Notes: generated from the letters alone by a model not told the origin. A stretch of 64,000 nt of DNA from Actinomycetospora sp. NBRC 106378 (GCF_030269685.1 NZ_BSTT01000006.1:62001-126000); one strand, 5' to 3'. Positions 7,373 through 16,092 are shown, numbered from the stretch's first letter. Made by a program: numbers and translations.

Positions 7373-8137
7373 CTACCTTCCTGTTCCTGTTCCTGTTCCT
7401 GTGGCTCGAGGCGTGCTTCGACGCTTGGTCGTGGCGTCCTCGGCGGTGTCCTGCGCTCGCCACTCGCGGGTGATGCGCGTGGTGAGGTTGTCGAGGTGGC
7501 GGATCATCGCGGCTTCCGCGGCCTGCCCGTCCTGGTCCTGCAGCGCGCGCAGGACCCGTTCGTGCTCCAGGACCGCCGGTCCACGGCTGGTGACCCACGC
7601 GGTGGCGTACGCGCCGAGGATCACCTGCGTGCGCACCCGTTCCAGGGACTCGGCGAGGCACTCGTTGCCCGCGAGGTCCTGGATGGCGTGGTGGAAGTCG
7701 GAATCGGCGCGACGTGCGCCGTCCTGGTCGCCGCTGTCCACGGCTCTGCGGAACCGGTCGTGGATGACGACCAGTTCCTCGAGGGTCTGTTCGTCGATGC
7801 GTGGGGCGGCGAGCCGCGCGGCGAGTGCTTCGAGCTGGGTGCGGACTGCCAGGGAGTCCAGGAGCTCGTAGCGGTCGGGGGCGGCCACGGCGATGGTGCC
7901 CGCCACCCGCCGCAGCAGTCGTTCGGAGAGCAGCCGCTCGACCGCGTTGCGCACCGGGCTGCGGCTCATCTCGAGGTCTGTGGCCAGCCCGAGCACGCTC
8001 ACCGGGGCACCGACCCCGAGGTCGCCGTCGAGGATCCGGTTGCGGATCAGGCTGTAGGCGGAGTCGGCGAGGGAGTCGGTGCGGGGGTCGGAGTTGAGGT
8101 CTGCCGAGGTCACGAGTGGCCCTCTCGCTCGGTGCAT
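7373..8137 (-). CDS. GntR/FadR-type regulator with FCD domain
   Basis: A winged helix at about residues 20-90 (AYSLIRNRILDGDLGVGAPV, MSRSPVRNAVERLLSERLLRR) is followed by an all-helical FCD ligand domain (RTQLEALAARLAAPRID; metal-type His in DFHHAI). FCD regulators bind small carboxylates such as lactate. Here it sits directly downstream of an alpha-hydroxy-acid oxidase and upstream of an FAH gene, supporting control of this operon. The last residues are a (Gly-Thr) run coded by four TTCCTG units. An internal GTG after LVTSADL could be the true start. Confidence 0.85.
   Translation of the reverse strand: MHRARGPLVTSADLNSDPRTDSLADSAYSLIRNRILDGDLGVGAPVSVLGLATDLEMSRSPVRNAVERLLSERLLRRVAGTIAVAAPDRYELLDSLAVRTQLEALAARLAAPRIDEQTLEELVVIHDRFRRAVDSGDQDGARRADSDFHHAIQDLAGNECLAESLERVRTQVILGAYATAWVTSRGPAVLEHERVLRALQDQDGQAAEAAMIRHLDNLTTRITREWRAQDTAEDATTKRRSTPRATGTGTGTGR
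7378..7401. repeat. Hexanucleotide repeat (TTCCTG)x4
   Basis: Four perfect TTCCTG units lie inside the 3' end of the GntR gene and code Gly-Thr repeats on the minus strand. As units are six bases, copy-number change keeps the frame and only varies the C-terminal tail. Confidence 0.85.
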
Positions 8138-8161
8138 TTCTTGAGTGGTGGGCGGAGAAGC

Positions 8162-9463
8162 CTAACCAGGCGGGATCGCCAGACCGGCCTCGGCGAGGTC
8201 GGCCCACCGCCGAGGACTCCTGGCCTCGGGTGAGGGTCCCAGCCGAACGAGGTCGGGGGTCAGCTCGGCGATCGAGCGGGCCCCGAGCAAGGTCATGGTG
8301 GTGGTGATCTCTTCCTCGAACAGGGCCGCGACCCGGCGCACGCCCAGCTCGCCCGCAGCCATGAGGCCGTAGAGGTAGGCCCGCCCCACGAGCACGGCGT
8401 CGGCGCCGAGCGCGAGGGCCGCCACGACGTCGGCGCCGGAGGTGAAGGCGCCGTCGACGAAGACTTCGCAGCGGCCCTCGAGGCGATCGAGCACCTCGGG
8501 CAGCTGGCGGAGCGGGGTGGCGGAGCGGTCGAGCTGGCGGCCGCCGTGGTTGCTCAGCACGATCGCGTCGGCACCCGCGGACTCGATCCGGACCGCGTCC
8601 TCCGCGGACTGGACTCCCTTGACCACGAGCTTGCCCGGCCACTGCTCGCGGAGCCAGGCCAGGTCCTCGAAGTCCACGGCGGGGTCGAAGAGCGTCGCGG
8701 CCAGCTCGGCGACGGTGCCCTGCCACGAGTTCAGCGACGCGAAGTTCAGCGCGCGGGTGGTGAGCAGGTCGATCCACCAGTGCGGATGGCGCGCACCGTC
8801 GATGAAGGTCTGCGGTCCCAGGGACGGTGGGAGAGTCATGCCGTTGCGGACATCGCGCAGTCGCCGGCCCGCGACCGGGGTGTCGACGGTGAGCACGAGG
8901 GCCTCGTAGCCGGCGGCAGCGGCGCGGTCGACGAGCTCGCGGCTGCGGCCCCGGTCGCTCCAGAGATAGAGCTGGAACCACCGTCGACACCCCGGGATGA
9001 TCTCCGCGACGTCCTCCACCGAGCAGGTGCCCATGGTCGAGAGCGCGAAGGGCACCCCCGCCGCTCCGGCCGCGCGGGCGGTCGCGAGTTCGCCCTCGTG
9101 GTGCAGGACGCGTGTAAAGCCGGTCGGGGCGAACACGATGGGCAGCGCGCTCGGGGCGCCGAGGATCGTCGCGCGGGTGTCGACGGTGGACACACCGCGC
9201 AGCACCCGCGCGATGAAGTGCACCGAGTCGAGAGCCTCGCGGGCGCGGGCCAGCGATCGCTCGGACTCCGCGCCGCCCTCGACGTAGTCGAAGACCGCTC
9301 GAGGGACACGACGGCGGGCCATCGCGCGGAGATCCTCGACGCTGGCCGCCCGCGCAGCCCGGCGTCGGTCGCCGTCGAGCACCATCGGGCGCGGGCGCAG
9401 CAGATCGGCGAGCTCCGCCGCTCGCGGCAGCCGGCGCGGCCCGTCCAGCCCTGTCCATCGCAT
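8162..9463 (-). CDS. FMN-dependent alpha-hydroxy-acid oxidizing protein
   Basis: The protein of about 433 residues belongs to the lactate oxidase / glycolate oxidase / mandelate dehydrogenase family, which oxidises L-2-hydroxyacids on FMN. Visible family features: RAVFDYVEGGAESE, PIVFAPTGFTRVLH, FQLYLWSDR, LTVDTPVAGRRLRD, the LVVKGVQ lysine region, and the active-site SNHGGRQLD with catalytic His and substrate-binding Arg. FVDGAFTSGADVVAALALGA and VGRAYLYGL bind the FMN phosphate. The start at 9463 gives a normal N-terminus; a GTG at 9493 with GAGG upstream is an alternative. First gene of a leftward operon with GntR and FAH genes. Confidence 0.88.
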   Translation of the reverse strand: MRWTGLDGPRRLPRAAELADLLRPRPMVLDGDRRRAARAASVEDLRAMARRRVPRAVFDYVEGGAESERSLARAREALDSVHFIARVLRGVSTVDTRATILGAPSALPIVFAPTGFTRVLHHEGELATARAAGAAGVPFALSTMGTCSVEDVAEIIPGCRRWFQLYLWSDRGRSRELVDRAAAAGYEALVLTVDTPVAGRRLRDVRNGMTLPPSLGPQTFIDGARHPHWWIDLLTTRALNFASLNSWQGTVAELAATLFDPAVDFEDLAWLREQWPGKLVVKGVQSAEDAVRIESAGADAIVLSNHGGRQLDRSATPLRQLPEVLDRLEGRCEVFVDGAFTSGADVVAALALGADAVLVGRAYLYGLMAAGELGVRRVAALFEEEITTTMTLLGARSIAELTPDLVRLGPSPEARSPRRWADLAEAGLAIPPG

Positions 9464-9505
9464 GACCGGAACACTGCATCCACCAAGACGCACAGTCAAG
9501 CCTCA

Positions 9506-9515
9506 CTGCATGCAG
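9506..9515. promoter_or_regulatory. Candidate operator in the 9464-9610 divergent region
   Basis: A perfect CTGCATGCAG palindrome lies between the oxidase and DJ-1 genes. Two further TGCATCCACC-type words flank it near 9475 and 9582. GntR/FCD regulators often bind short palindromes centred on such sequences, so this could be the site for the GntR protein of the leftward operon. Evidence is symmetry and position only. Confidence 0.3.
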
Positions 9516-9610
9516 CTACTTGGAATAATCCCCGCTGGTGCACCATCAGATGTTGACTCGATCACGCTTCCGGACTACACCTGCATCCACCCCAGACTGA
9601 GGAGGAGCTT

Positions 9611-10387
9611 GTGTCATCGCGTCCACCGTCCGTGCTCATTCCGCTGCCCGACCGCGACTTCGACACCACCGAGTCCTCGATCGCGTGGCGCGCCTTCGTC
9701 GACGCCGGCATCGAGGTCACCTTCGCCACCGAGACGGGCCGGGTCGCCGCGTGCGATCCGCGGCTGCTGCGGCCGGGCTTCTTCAACTGGTTCCCGGCCG
9801 GACCGGACGCCCTGGATGCCTACCGGGCGATGTCGAGCTCCTCGGCCTTCCAGTCCCCCATCACCTACCGCGACGTCGACCCCGCCGAGTTCGACGCGGT
9901 CCACCTCGGCGGCGGGCACGCCCAGGGCATGCGCCAGTACCTCGACAGCGGGGTCCTCCGCGAGCGCGTGCTCGGGTTCCACCGCCAGAACAAGACGATC
10001 GGCGCGATCTGCCACGGCTCGCTGATCCCGGCCAGGACCATCGATCCCCGCACCGGGGCCAGCATCATCGAGGGCCGCCGTTTCACCACGCTGACCCGCC
10101 CGATCGAGAAGTTCGCGTTCCGCTCCACCTGGTTCCGGGTGGGCCGCCGTTACCGGACCTACTGGAAGTACACCGAGACCGAGGTCGGACAGGCCGTGGG
10201 GCCCTCCGGCGCGATCGAGCGCGGCGAGACCCGCTTCGGCCGGTTCGGGTACTCGCTGACCCACGACGAGCCGATGGTGGTCGAGGACGGCCACTTCCTC
10301 AGCGCCCGCTACCCCCTCGACGCGCCGCGCTACGCCGAGGCGTTCGTCCGTCGCCTGGTCGACGACCGCGCCACGGCGACGCCGTAA
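9611..10387 (+). CDS. DJ-1/PfpI (type 1 glutamine amidotransferase-like) protein
   Basis: The 258-residue product has the DJ-1/PfpI fold: VLIPLPDRDFDTTESS, VTFATETGR, DAVHLGGGHAQGMRQYLDS and the nucleophile elbow IGAICHGSLIPAR with the reactive Cys, followed by LTRPIEKF. The family includes glyoxalase III-like, chaperone and hydrolase activities. GTG at 9611 follows GAGGAGGAGC. It is the first gene of a rightward run with an LLM monooxygenase, and may deal with reactive carbonyl products; that link is inference. Confidence 0.82.
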   Translation: MSSRPPSVLIPLPDRDFDTTESSIAWRAFVDAGIEVTFATETGRVAACDPRLLRPGFFNWFPAGPDALDAYRAMSSSSAFQSPITYRDVDPAEFDAVHLGGGHAQGMRQYLDSGVLRERVLGFHRQNKTIGAICHGSLIPARTIDPRTGASIIEGRRFTTLTRPIEKFAFRSTWFRVGRRYRTYWKYTETEVGQAVGPSGAIERGETRFGRFGYSLTHDEPMVVEDGHFLSARYPLDAPRYAEAFVRRLVDDRATATP

Positions 10388-10522
10388 CGGCTCCCCGCCC
10401 CCCTTCTCCGGCTGAGGCCCATCCCCCGGGGCCCTGCGCCTCGCCCGCCGCGGCGAGAACCACTGCACCGCCGCCACGCCGACCCGTGGCCGGCACCAGA
10501 CGACCTTCGAGAGGGAACACCC

Positions 10523-11686
10523 ATGTCCAACCACGCCCCTGCCGACGAGCGCCGGGATCGGCGCGACACCAACGCCCTGTTCTCCGCGAACCCCCTCAAG
10601 CTCGGGCTCTTCGGGCCCAACTGCGACCGCGGCTGCGCGATGACTCTCTCCGACGACGTGCCGTTGCTGACCTGGGACTACACCAAGAAGATCGCCCAGC
10701 TTGCCGATGAGGCCGGCTTCGAGGCCCTGGTCCCGGTCGCCCGCTGGAAGCAGATCGGGGACAACGGCTTCAACGGCCGCAACTTCGACACCTACACCTG
10801 GGCCGCAGGTCTGGCCTCGGTGACCCGACGGATCACGCTGGTCACCACCGCGCACGTCCAGGCGTCCCACCCGGCGGTCGCTGCCAAGCAGGTCGCCACG
10901 ATCGACCACATCAGCGGCGGCCGGACCTGCCTGAACATCGTCAACGGCTGGTTCGAACCGGAGTTCAAGATGCTCGGCGGATCGTTCCTGCCCCACGACC
11001 AGCGCTACCGATACACCAGCGAGTGGTTCGAACTGCTCGAGCGATTCTGGCTCGAGGAGAACGACTTCGACTTCCGCGGCGAGTTCTTCACCGTCGAGGG
11101 CGGATACTCCCAGCCGAAGCCGATCCAGCTCCCCAGGCCGGCCATCATGAACGCCGGGGGCTCGAAGACCGGTCGCGACTTCGTCGCCCGCTACGCCGAC
11201 TCCGGCTATGCCCTGCTCGCCGGCTACGACCTCGCCTCGACCCGAGCGCTGGTCGAGGAGCGCCGGGCCGAGGCTGCTGCCTACGGGCGAGACGTGGACA
11301 CCTGGACGACCGCCTACGTGATCCAGCGCGACACCCCCGAAGAGGCCGAGGCCTACCGGCAGCTGGTCTTCGTCGACGAGGTCGACGAGAGCGCCGGCCA
11401 GGCCGCCGCGCACTATCTGGGTCTGAATTCCTCGGCCATGGCGCCCGACCAGTGGGAGGAGTTCAAGCTGCACCTGCGCGCCGGCTACGGCGGGTACCCC
11501 TTGGTGGGCACCGCCGAGCAGATCGCCGAGAGCCTGATCGGGCTCAGCCAGGCGGGCGTCACCGGCGTGTCGCTGTCCTTCGTCGACTTCGTCTCCGGCC
11601 TCGAGCGTTTCGTCGCCGAGGTGATGCCACTGCTCGAGAGCGCCGGCGTGCGCAAGCCGGTCCCGGCGCTGTCCGCGGTCTCCTAG
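10523..11686 (+). CDS. LLM-class flavin-dependent monooxygenase
   Basis: The 387-residue protein is a bacterial luciferase-like TIM barrel using reduced FMN and O2. Motifs: LKLGLFGPNCDRGCAMTL, ADEAGFEALVPVARWKQ, ISGGRTCLNIVNGW, DQRYRYTSEWFELLERFW, the family-typical NAGGSKTGRDFVARYAD, and VGTAEQIAESLIGL near the end. It resembles the alkanesulfonate/dimethylsulfone/pyrimidine monooxygenase branch. GAGAGGG precedes the ATG. A flavin reductase gene begins ten bases after its stop, which would supply reduced flavin, so the pair forms a two-component system. Substrate unknown. Confidence 0.88.
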   Translation: MSNHAPADERRDRRDTNALFSANPLKLGLFGPNCDRGCAMTLSDDVPLLTWDYTKKIAQLADEAGFEALVPVARWKQIGDNGFNGRNFDTYTWAAGLASVTRRITLVTTAHVQASHPAVAAKQVATIDHISGGRTCLNIVNGWFEPEFKMLGGSFLPHDQRYRYTSEWFELLERFWLEENDFDFRGEFFTVEGGYSQPKPIQLPRPAIMNAGGSKTGRDFVARYADSGYALLAGYDLASTRALVEERRAEAAAYGRDVDTWTTAYVIQRDTPEEAEAYRQLVFVDEVDESAGQAAAHYLGLNSSAMAPDQWEEFKLHLRAGYGGYPLVGTAEQIAESLIGLSQAGVTGVSLSFVDFVSGLERFVAEVMPLLESAGVRKPVPALSAVS

Positions 11687-11696
11687 CCCACCCGCC

Positions 11697-12224
11697 GTGG
11701 CTGCTCGCGACCCGGGAACCGACGGCGCCCCGCCCGCTGGCCCCCGGGCGGTACCGCTGGACGCGTCGGGACTGCGCCTGGTGCTCGGTGCTCACCCCCA
11801 GGGGGTCGTCGCCCTCGCCGCCGTGGTGGACGGTGCCCTCGAGGGCATCGCGGTCAGCACGTTCACGCCGGTGAGCCTGGAACCGGCCCTGGTCTCGGTC
11901 TGCGTGGCACACACCTCGACGACCTGGCCACGACTGCGCACCGCGCCGGGGCTCGGGGTCAGCGTGCTCGCCGAGGACCACGCCCAGCTGGCGCGCCGCC
12001 TTGCCGCTCCCGGCCAGGACCGGTTCTTCGGGACCTCGGTCACCGTCGGGGCCTCCGGGGCCGTCCTGATCGACGGCGCCTGCGCCTGGTTCGACTGCGT
12101 GGTCGAGAACGAGATCACTGCCGGCGACCACCTCATCGCCGTGCTCGCCGTCCTGGAGGCACACCATCGCCCCGACGTCCGTACGCTGGTCTTCCACCGC
12201 AGCAGCTTCACCCGCCTCGCCTGA
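11697..12224 (+). CDS. Flavin reductase family protein
   Basis: This 175-residue FMN-binding split-barrel protein resembles HpaC/flavin reductases: LRLVLGAHPQGVVALAAVVDG, GIAVSTFTPVSLEPALVSVC, RTAPGLGVSVLAEDHAQLARR, then GDHLIAVLAVLEAHHR near the end. It would reduce FMN with NAD(P)H and pass it to the LLM monooxygenase directly upstream. The GTG start at 11697 is ten bases after the monooxygenase stop, with no strong ribosome site, suggesting translational coupling. Confidence 0.85.
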   Translation: MAARDPGTDGAPPAGPRAVPLDASGLRLVLGAHPQGVVALAAVVDGALEGIAVSTFTPVSLEPALVSVCVAHTSTTWPRLRTAPGLGVSVLAEDHAQLARRLAAPGQDRFFGTSVTVGASGAVLIDGACAWFDCVVENEITAGDHLIAVLAVLEAHHRPDVRTLVFHRSSFTRLA

Positions 12225-12264
12225 CCCGAGCAGCGGGCGCGTCCTCTCGCCCGCGTGCCGAGCC

Positions 12265-13209
12265 TTGAGGGCCGCGAACCCGGTCGTCCTCGAGGTGCCC
12301 GACGGGGCCGGTTCCGCGGCGTTCCTCGTCTGCTGGGCCGGGCACGGGAACGCTGCGCTGCTGGGCTACACCGCCCGCGTCGCGGGTGGACCGTCCTTCC
12401 TCGCCGTGTCCCCGGCCGCCGCCCAGGCCACCCGAGTACTGCCGGCGAACCACCCCCCGGTCGCCTGCACCATCGCCGAGCGCGCCGAGATCATCACCAG
12501 TCTGGCCCGCCGCCCGGGCTTCGATGCCGACACGGCCCGCCGCGCCGGCATCCCGGTGGTGGTCGCCGGCGCCCAGGGGACGCTGGGTGCCGCGCCAGGG
12601 GTTGCCGAGTTCGCGGTCGACCTGGTCCAGGCGGTTGGACTGGGCCAGCTCGCCCTGGTCACCGAGATCGTCCTCGACGACGGCGCCGGGCCGCGCGGCC
12701 TGGACCATCTCGCCACGCAGCGCGCCCTGGTCCGCGTCACCGGCCAGGAGATCATCGCCGAGCAACTGCGCACGCAGGCTCTCGCCGTCCGCGGGCCCGA
12801 AGTCGTCCTCCCGACCGACCACGGCCTCGTGCTCGCCACCGGCTACCGCGACCTCCACTCGGGCGCCGAACACCTCGTGCTGCGGGGACCGGCGACCGAG
12901 CGGTCCGCCCGACCCGTCGTCCACGTGCACCGCGAATGCCCCACAGGCGACCTGTTCAGCTCCCTGAACTGTTCCTGTCGGGCGGAACTCGACGCTGCGC
13001 TGGCCGACATCGCCGGTTCCGGAAGCGGCATCGTCGTGTACCTGCGCGGCAAACCCGGTCGGCCGCTCCACCACGGCCCCCACCTCGACGACCGACAAGC
13101 CCACCTCGTCGCCTTCATGCTCCAAGACCTCTCGGTCCCCCACATCCAGCTCCACCGCGGCGACCCCCAGCAACGGGCCGCCCTCGCCGGTCGCGGCATC
13201 CCGTGCTGA
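12265..13209 (+). CDS. Divergent RibBA-like protein (DHBP synthase / GTP cyclohydrolase II remnants)
   Basis: The order is that of RibBA. The N-terminal half is degenerate but shows ACTIAERAEIITSLARRPGFD and VAEFAVDLVQAVGL, which match the second half of dihydroxybutanone phosphate synthase. The acidic catalytic loop (DREDEGDL-type) near the start is absent. The C-terminal half has VHVHRECPTGDLFSSLNCSC, i.e. the zinc motif C-x10-C-x-C of GTP cyclohydrolase II, and GIVVYLRG. The following HEGRGIGL catalytic stretch is missing and the protein ends early at 314 residues. Start is TTG at 12265. Beside flavin-dependent enzymes it could affect flavin supply, but it may be catalytically dead or decaying. 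Confidence 0.65.
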   Translation: MRAANPVVLEVPDGAGSAAFLVCWAGHGNAALLGYTARVAGGPSFLAVSPAAAQATRVLPANHPPVACTIAERAEIITSLARRPGFDADTARRAGIPVVVAGAQGTLGAAPGVAEFAVDLVQAVGLGQLALVTEIVLDDGAGPRGLDHLATQRALVRVTGQEIIAEQLRTQALAVRGPEVVLPTDHGLVLATGYRDLHSGAEHLVLRGPATERSARPVVHVHRECPTGDLFSSLNCSCRAELDAALADIAGSGSGIVVYLRGKPGRPLHHGPHLDDRQAHLVAFMLQDLSVPHIQLHRGDPQQRAALAGRGIPC

Positions 13210-13470
13210 CCACATCCGCCCCGACGCGACTACCACGCCGCTGCCGAGGACAGCGCTTCGACGTGCGCCGTCCACGGTCTGTCGTTGGACCGCTTCCGCA
13301 CGTGATGTCAGTGAAGAGGACGGCCCCTGTTGGTTTCAGCCCGGCGTTCCCAAGCCATCGATCGGTCGAACGGCGACATCACCCGCACGTTCGCGGCGAG
13401 ATCTGCTCCCGCAACGCCCACAGGGTCACCGCACGATCTCGTACGGATCGTCGACGAGGTTCGTCATCCT

Positions 13471-14268
13471 TCACTTGGTGTTGTCGAGGATCAGCCGGGT
13501 CGCTTCACGCGGGGCGTCCCATTGGGGGAAGTGGCCGCACCGCTCGAACCAGTGCAGCTTCGCGTCGGGGAAGAGCGCCGTGGCCCGTGCGGCCTGTCCC
13601 GGCACGGTCACCAGGTCACGACGACCCCAGCCGATCGTGACCCGGCCGGGCACGGTGCCGGCCGGGGCTCCCTCTTGTCTGGGGCCCTTGGTCAGGGCGT
13701 CCATGGCAGCGCCGGTCGAGGGAGAGTCGGCCAGCCCGCGCACGTCCGGCAGCACGGTTTCGCGCGAGAGCGCCCAGGGCCGCGCCGAGAACTGCGCCAG
13801 CAGCAAGGTCCTTCCCACCGCGCTGTCGAGCAGCGCCGGCAGCCTGCTTCGCAGCGCTCGGACCAGCGCGATCGACGGCCGCAGCGTGGCGCCGAAGACG
13901 GCGACCTCGCGGTCGCTCCAGAAGCCGCCCGGGTCCAACGCCACGGTGTCGCCGCCCACGCCCCGCCGTGCGAGCTCGAGCACGATGCGGCCGCCCATCG
14001 ACTGGCCGGCGATCGAGACCCCGTCCAGGCCCTGGTCGCGGATGAAGTTCTCGACGGAGTCGGTCAGGGTCGCGATCGAGATGTCGCCACTCAACGGCGG
14101 TGTCTCGCCGAAACCCGGCAGGTCGACGGCGATGACCTCACGATGTTCTGCCAGTTCATCGAGGATCGGGGACCACGAATTCCACCCGGCACCGAGACCG
14201 TGCACGAGCAACAGCGGGCTGCCGCTCCCTCGTCTGACGTGATTCAACACCGCACCTGCCACTCTCAC
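13471..14268 (-). CDS. Alpha/beta hydrolase
   Basis: The 265-residue protein has the alpha/beta hydrolase layout: LLLVHGLGAGWNSW with the oxyanion-hole HG, VIAVDLPGFGETPP, the nucleophile elbow SIAGQSMGGRIVLE (Ser), and an Asp in VTIGWGRRDLVTVP. The catalytic His is in LHWFERCGHFPQWDAP. It probably hydrolyses an ester or a C-C bond of a ring-cleavage product. AGGAG lies just before the GTG start; a second GTG two codons later fits its spacing better. A remnant of another hydrolase lies just upstream on the same strand. Confidence 0.88.
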   Translation of the reverse strand: MRVAGAVLNHVRRGSGSPLLLVHGLGAGWNSWSPILDELAEHREVIAVDLPGFGETPPLSGDISIATLTDSVENFIRDQGLDGVSIAGQSMGGRIVLELARRGVGGDTVALDPGGFWSDREVAVFGATLRPSIALVRALRSRLPALLDSAVGRTLLLAQFSARPWALSRETVLPDVRGLADSPSTGAAMDALTKGPRQEGAPAGTVPGRVTIGWGRRDLVTVPGQAARATALFPDAKLHWFERCGHFPQWDAPREATRLILDNTK

Positions 14269-14280
14269 TCCTAGGATTCT

Positions 14281-14425
14281 TCGAGAACGTGCGGGACCGG
14301 CGGACGGTCGATGATTTCGTGCTCCGCGGCCCGCCCGTGTGAACGATCAGCTGCTCGACCTCGCGCCGGTAGCACCCGGACTCGGGGAGCCCGTGGAGCA
14401 GCAGGACGGGTCCCCCGTCCAGCGT
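14281..14425 (-). pseudogene. N-terminal remnant of a second alpha/beta hydrolase
   Basis: On the minus strand the sequence reads LDGGPVLLLHGLPESGCYRR, then EVEQLIVHTGG. This is the oxyanion-hole strand and first helix region of epoxide-hydrolase-like alpha/beta hydrolases (GxGPPVLLLHGFPE). No start, nucleophile elbow or remaining domain follows; the next gene begins about 12 bases beyond. It is a short leftover, perhaps from a deletion that fused two hydrolase genes. Confidence 0.5.
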
Positions 14426-14473
14426 TCAGGTGGTGCAGCCGGATCGGCGGGCTCCTGCCCACGGTGGTGGGGA

Positions 14474-14884
14474 TCAGGCCTGGAGCTGGGAGAGCAGGCC
14501 CGCCATGTCGGTGGCGCCCCAGCGCTCGACGATCTGACCGTTCTCGAAGCGGCCGAGCTGCAGCCCGCGCACCTCGATCCGGCGGCCGGTGGCGGCCAGA
14601 CCCTCGAACTCGCCCTGGTGGGTTCCGGTCAGGGTGTAGGCGAACGCGACCGTGTCGTCGTCGGCCACCATCCGCTGCGGAGTGATCGTGAAGTCGGGGA
14701 ACGCGCCGACCAGGTAGTGGAAGAACCGGCGGTACCCCTCGCGGCCCTGCTCCTGGAACGGCGCCGGGTCGTGGTCGACCGCGTCCGGGGCGAACATGAT
14801 GTCCACCCCGGCGTCGACGTCCCCGGCGTTGAGGCGCTCGGCGGCCTTCTCCTGCGTGGCGATGTTGTCGTCCCGGGTGCTCAC
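14474..14884 (-). CDS. SnoaL-like ester cyclase family protein
   Basis: The 136-residue product has the NTF2-like SnoaL pattern: an N-terminal helix EKAAERLNAGDVDAGVDIMF, the APDAVDHDPAPFQEQGREGYRRFF region with polar pocket residues, FPDFTITPQRMVADDDTVAF, and TGRRIEVRGLQLGRFENGQIVERW. Such proteins act as cyclases, isomerases or hydratases on small hydrophobic substrates. GTG at 14884 follows AGGAGG. It lies downstream of a formaldehyde-dehydrogenase-type gene on the same strand, 68 bp away. Confidence 0.82.
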   Translation of the reverse strand: MSTRDDNIATQEKAAERLNAGDVDAGVDIMFAPDAVDHDPAPFQEQGREGYRRFFHYLVGAFPDFTITPQRMVADDDTVAFAYTLTGTHQGEFEGLAATGRRIEVRGLQLGRFENGQIVERWGATDMAGLLSQLQA

Positions 14885-14952
14885 GGGTGTCCTCCTGGAT
14901 GGGGATGGATCCGGCCGCCGCGCCGCAGGTGTCACCCGCGGCGCGGACCCGG

Positions 14953-16092
14953 TCAGGCTGCGGGCTTGAGCAGGACCTTGGTCCAGCCCTCCAGGCGGTC
15001 GTCGAAGCTCCGGTAGGCGTCGGGCGCCTCGGCCAGGGACAGCTCGTGGCTCACGATGAACGACGGGGTCGCCGTCCCGCGGTGGATGAGCTCCGCGAGC
15101 TGGCGGTTGTAGTTCTTGACGTTGGCCTGGCCGTTGCCCACGCGCTGGCCCTTGAACCACAGGGTGCCGTAGTCGATCGGGTAGCGGCCCGCCTGCGCGT
15201 CCTCGGAGACCCCGCCCGGGTCGCCGGGCAGGAACAGCCCGACGACACCGATCCCGCCGGTCGGGCGCACGGCCGCGAACAGCGAGTTCAGGGTCATCTC
15301 GGGGTGCTCGACGCCCTGGGCGTCGTGCGCCTGGTAGCCGACGCACTCGCAGCCGCGGTCGGCGCCGACGCCGTCGGTGGCGTCGAGGATCTGCTGGGCG
15401 GGGTCACCCTGCGAGTCGTCGATCGGGATCGCGCCGGCGCGCTCGGCGAGCTTGAGGCGGTCGGGGTGCCGGTCGACGACGAACACCTGGCTCGCCCCGC
15501 GCAGGACCGCGGAGTAGGCGGCCATGATGCCGACCGGACCGCCGCCGTAGACCGCGACCGACTCCCCGGGGCGCATTCCCGCGAGCTCGGTGGCGTGCCA
15601 GCCGGTCGGGAAGATGTCGGACAGCATCGTGTAGTCGTTCTGCTTCTCCGCGGCGTCCTCGGGCAGGACGAGGCAGTTGAAGTCGCCGTAGGGCACCCGC
15701 AGCAACTCGGCCTGGCCTCCGGCGTAGGGGCCCATGCCGTAGAAGCCGTAGGCGCCCCCCGCGGTCCCGGGGTTCACGGTGAGACAGAAGCCGGTGTTGC
15801 CGCGCTCGCAGTTGCCGCAGAAGCCGCAGCCGATGTTGAACGGCAGGGAGACCTGGTCGCCGACCCGCACCCGGTCCACCCCGGTGCCCACCTCGACCAC
15901 CTCGCCCATGTTCTCGTGGCCGAGGATCTTCCCGGCCTCCAGGCCGGTGCGGCCCTCGTACATGTGCAGGTCCGACCCGCAGATGTTGGTGGTGGTGATG
16001 CGCACGAGCACGTCGGTGGGGCGCTCGATCCCTGCATCGGGGACGTCCCGGACCGAGACCGACCTCGGACCGTCGTAGACCAACGCCTTCAT
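14953..16092 (-). CDS. fdhA: Zinc alcohol dehydrogenase, glutathione-independent formaldehyde dehydrogenase type
   Basis: The 379-residue MDR protein shows NICGSDLHMYEGRT (catalytic zinc Cys), GKILGHENMGEVVEVG, and the structural-zinc loop FNIGCGFCGNCERGNTGFC with four Cys. YGFYGMGPYAGGQAELLRVP and DIFPTGWHATELAG are typical of formaldehyde dismutase / glutathione-independent formaldehyde dehydrogenase. SVAVYGGGPVGIMAAYSA binds NAD, with VVDRHPDRL marking NAD preference. It would oxidise formaldehyde or another small aldehyde/alcohol, fitting a demethylating pathway. The start is upstream of AGGGAAG at normal spacing. Confidence 0.85.
   Translation of the reverse strand: MKALVYDGPRSVSVRDVPDAGIERPTDVLVRITTTNICGSDLHMYEGRTGLEAGKILGHENMGEVVEVGTGVDRVRVGDQVSLPFNIGCGFCGNCERGNTGFCLTVNPGTAGGAYGFYGMGPYAGGQAELLRVPYGDFNCLVLPEDAAEKQNDYTMLSDIFPTGWHATELAGMRPGESVAVYGGGPVGIMAAYSAVLRGASQVFVVDRHPDRLKLAERAGAIPIDDSQGDPAQQILDATDGVGADRGCECVGYQAHDAQGVEHPEMTLNSLFAAVRPTGGIGVVGLFLPGDPGGVSEDAQAGRYPIDYGTLWFKGQRVGNGQANVKNYNRQLAELIHRGTATPSFIVSHELSLAEAPDAYRSFDDRLEGWTKVLLKPAA

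Noticed and set aside
7314..9506. Long 730-residue minus-strand frame over the oxidase and GntR genes
   Set aside because: Arg/Pro-rich shadow of real genes in high-GC DNA; the oxidase and GntR frames have clear family motifs instead.
9530..9540. GGAATAATCCCCG near the DJ-1 gene as a fourth palindrome copy
   Set aside because: Only the spacer and part of one arm match; the right arm (CTGG) is absent.
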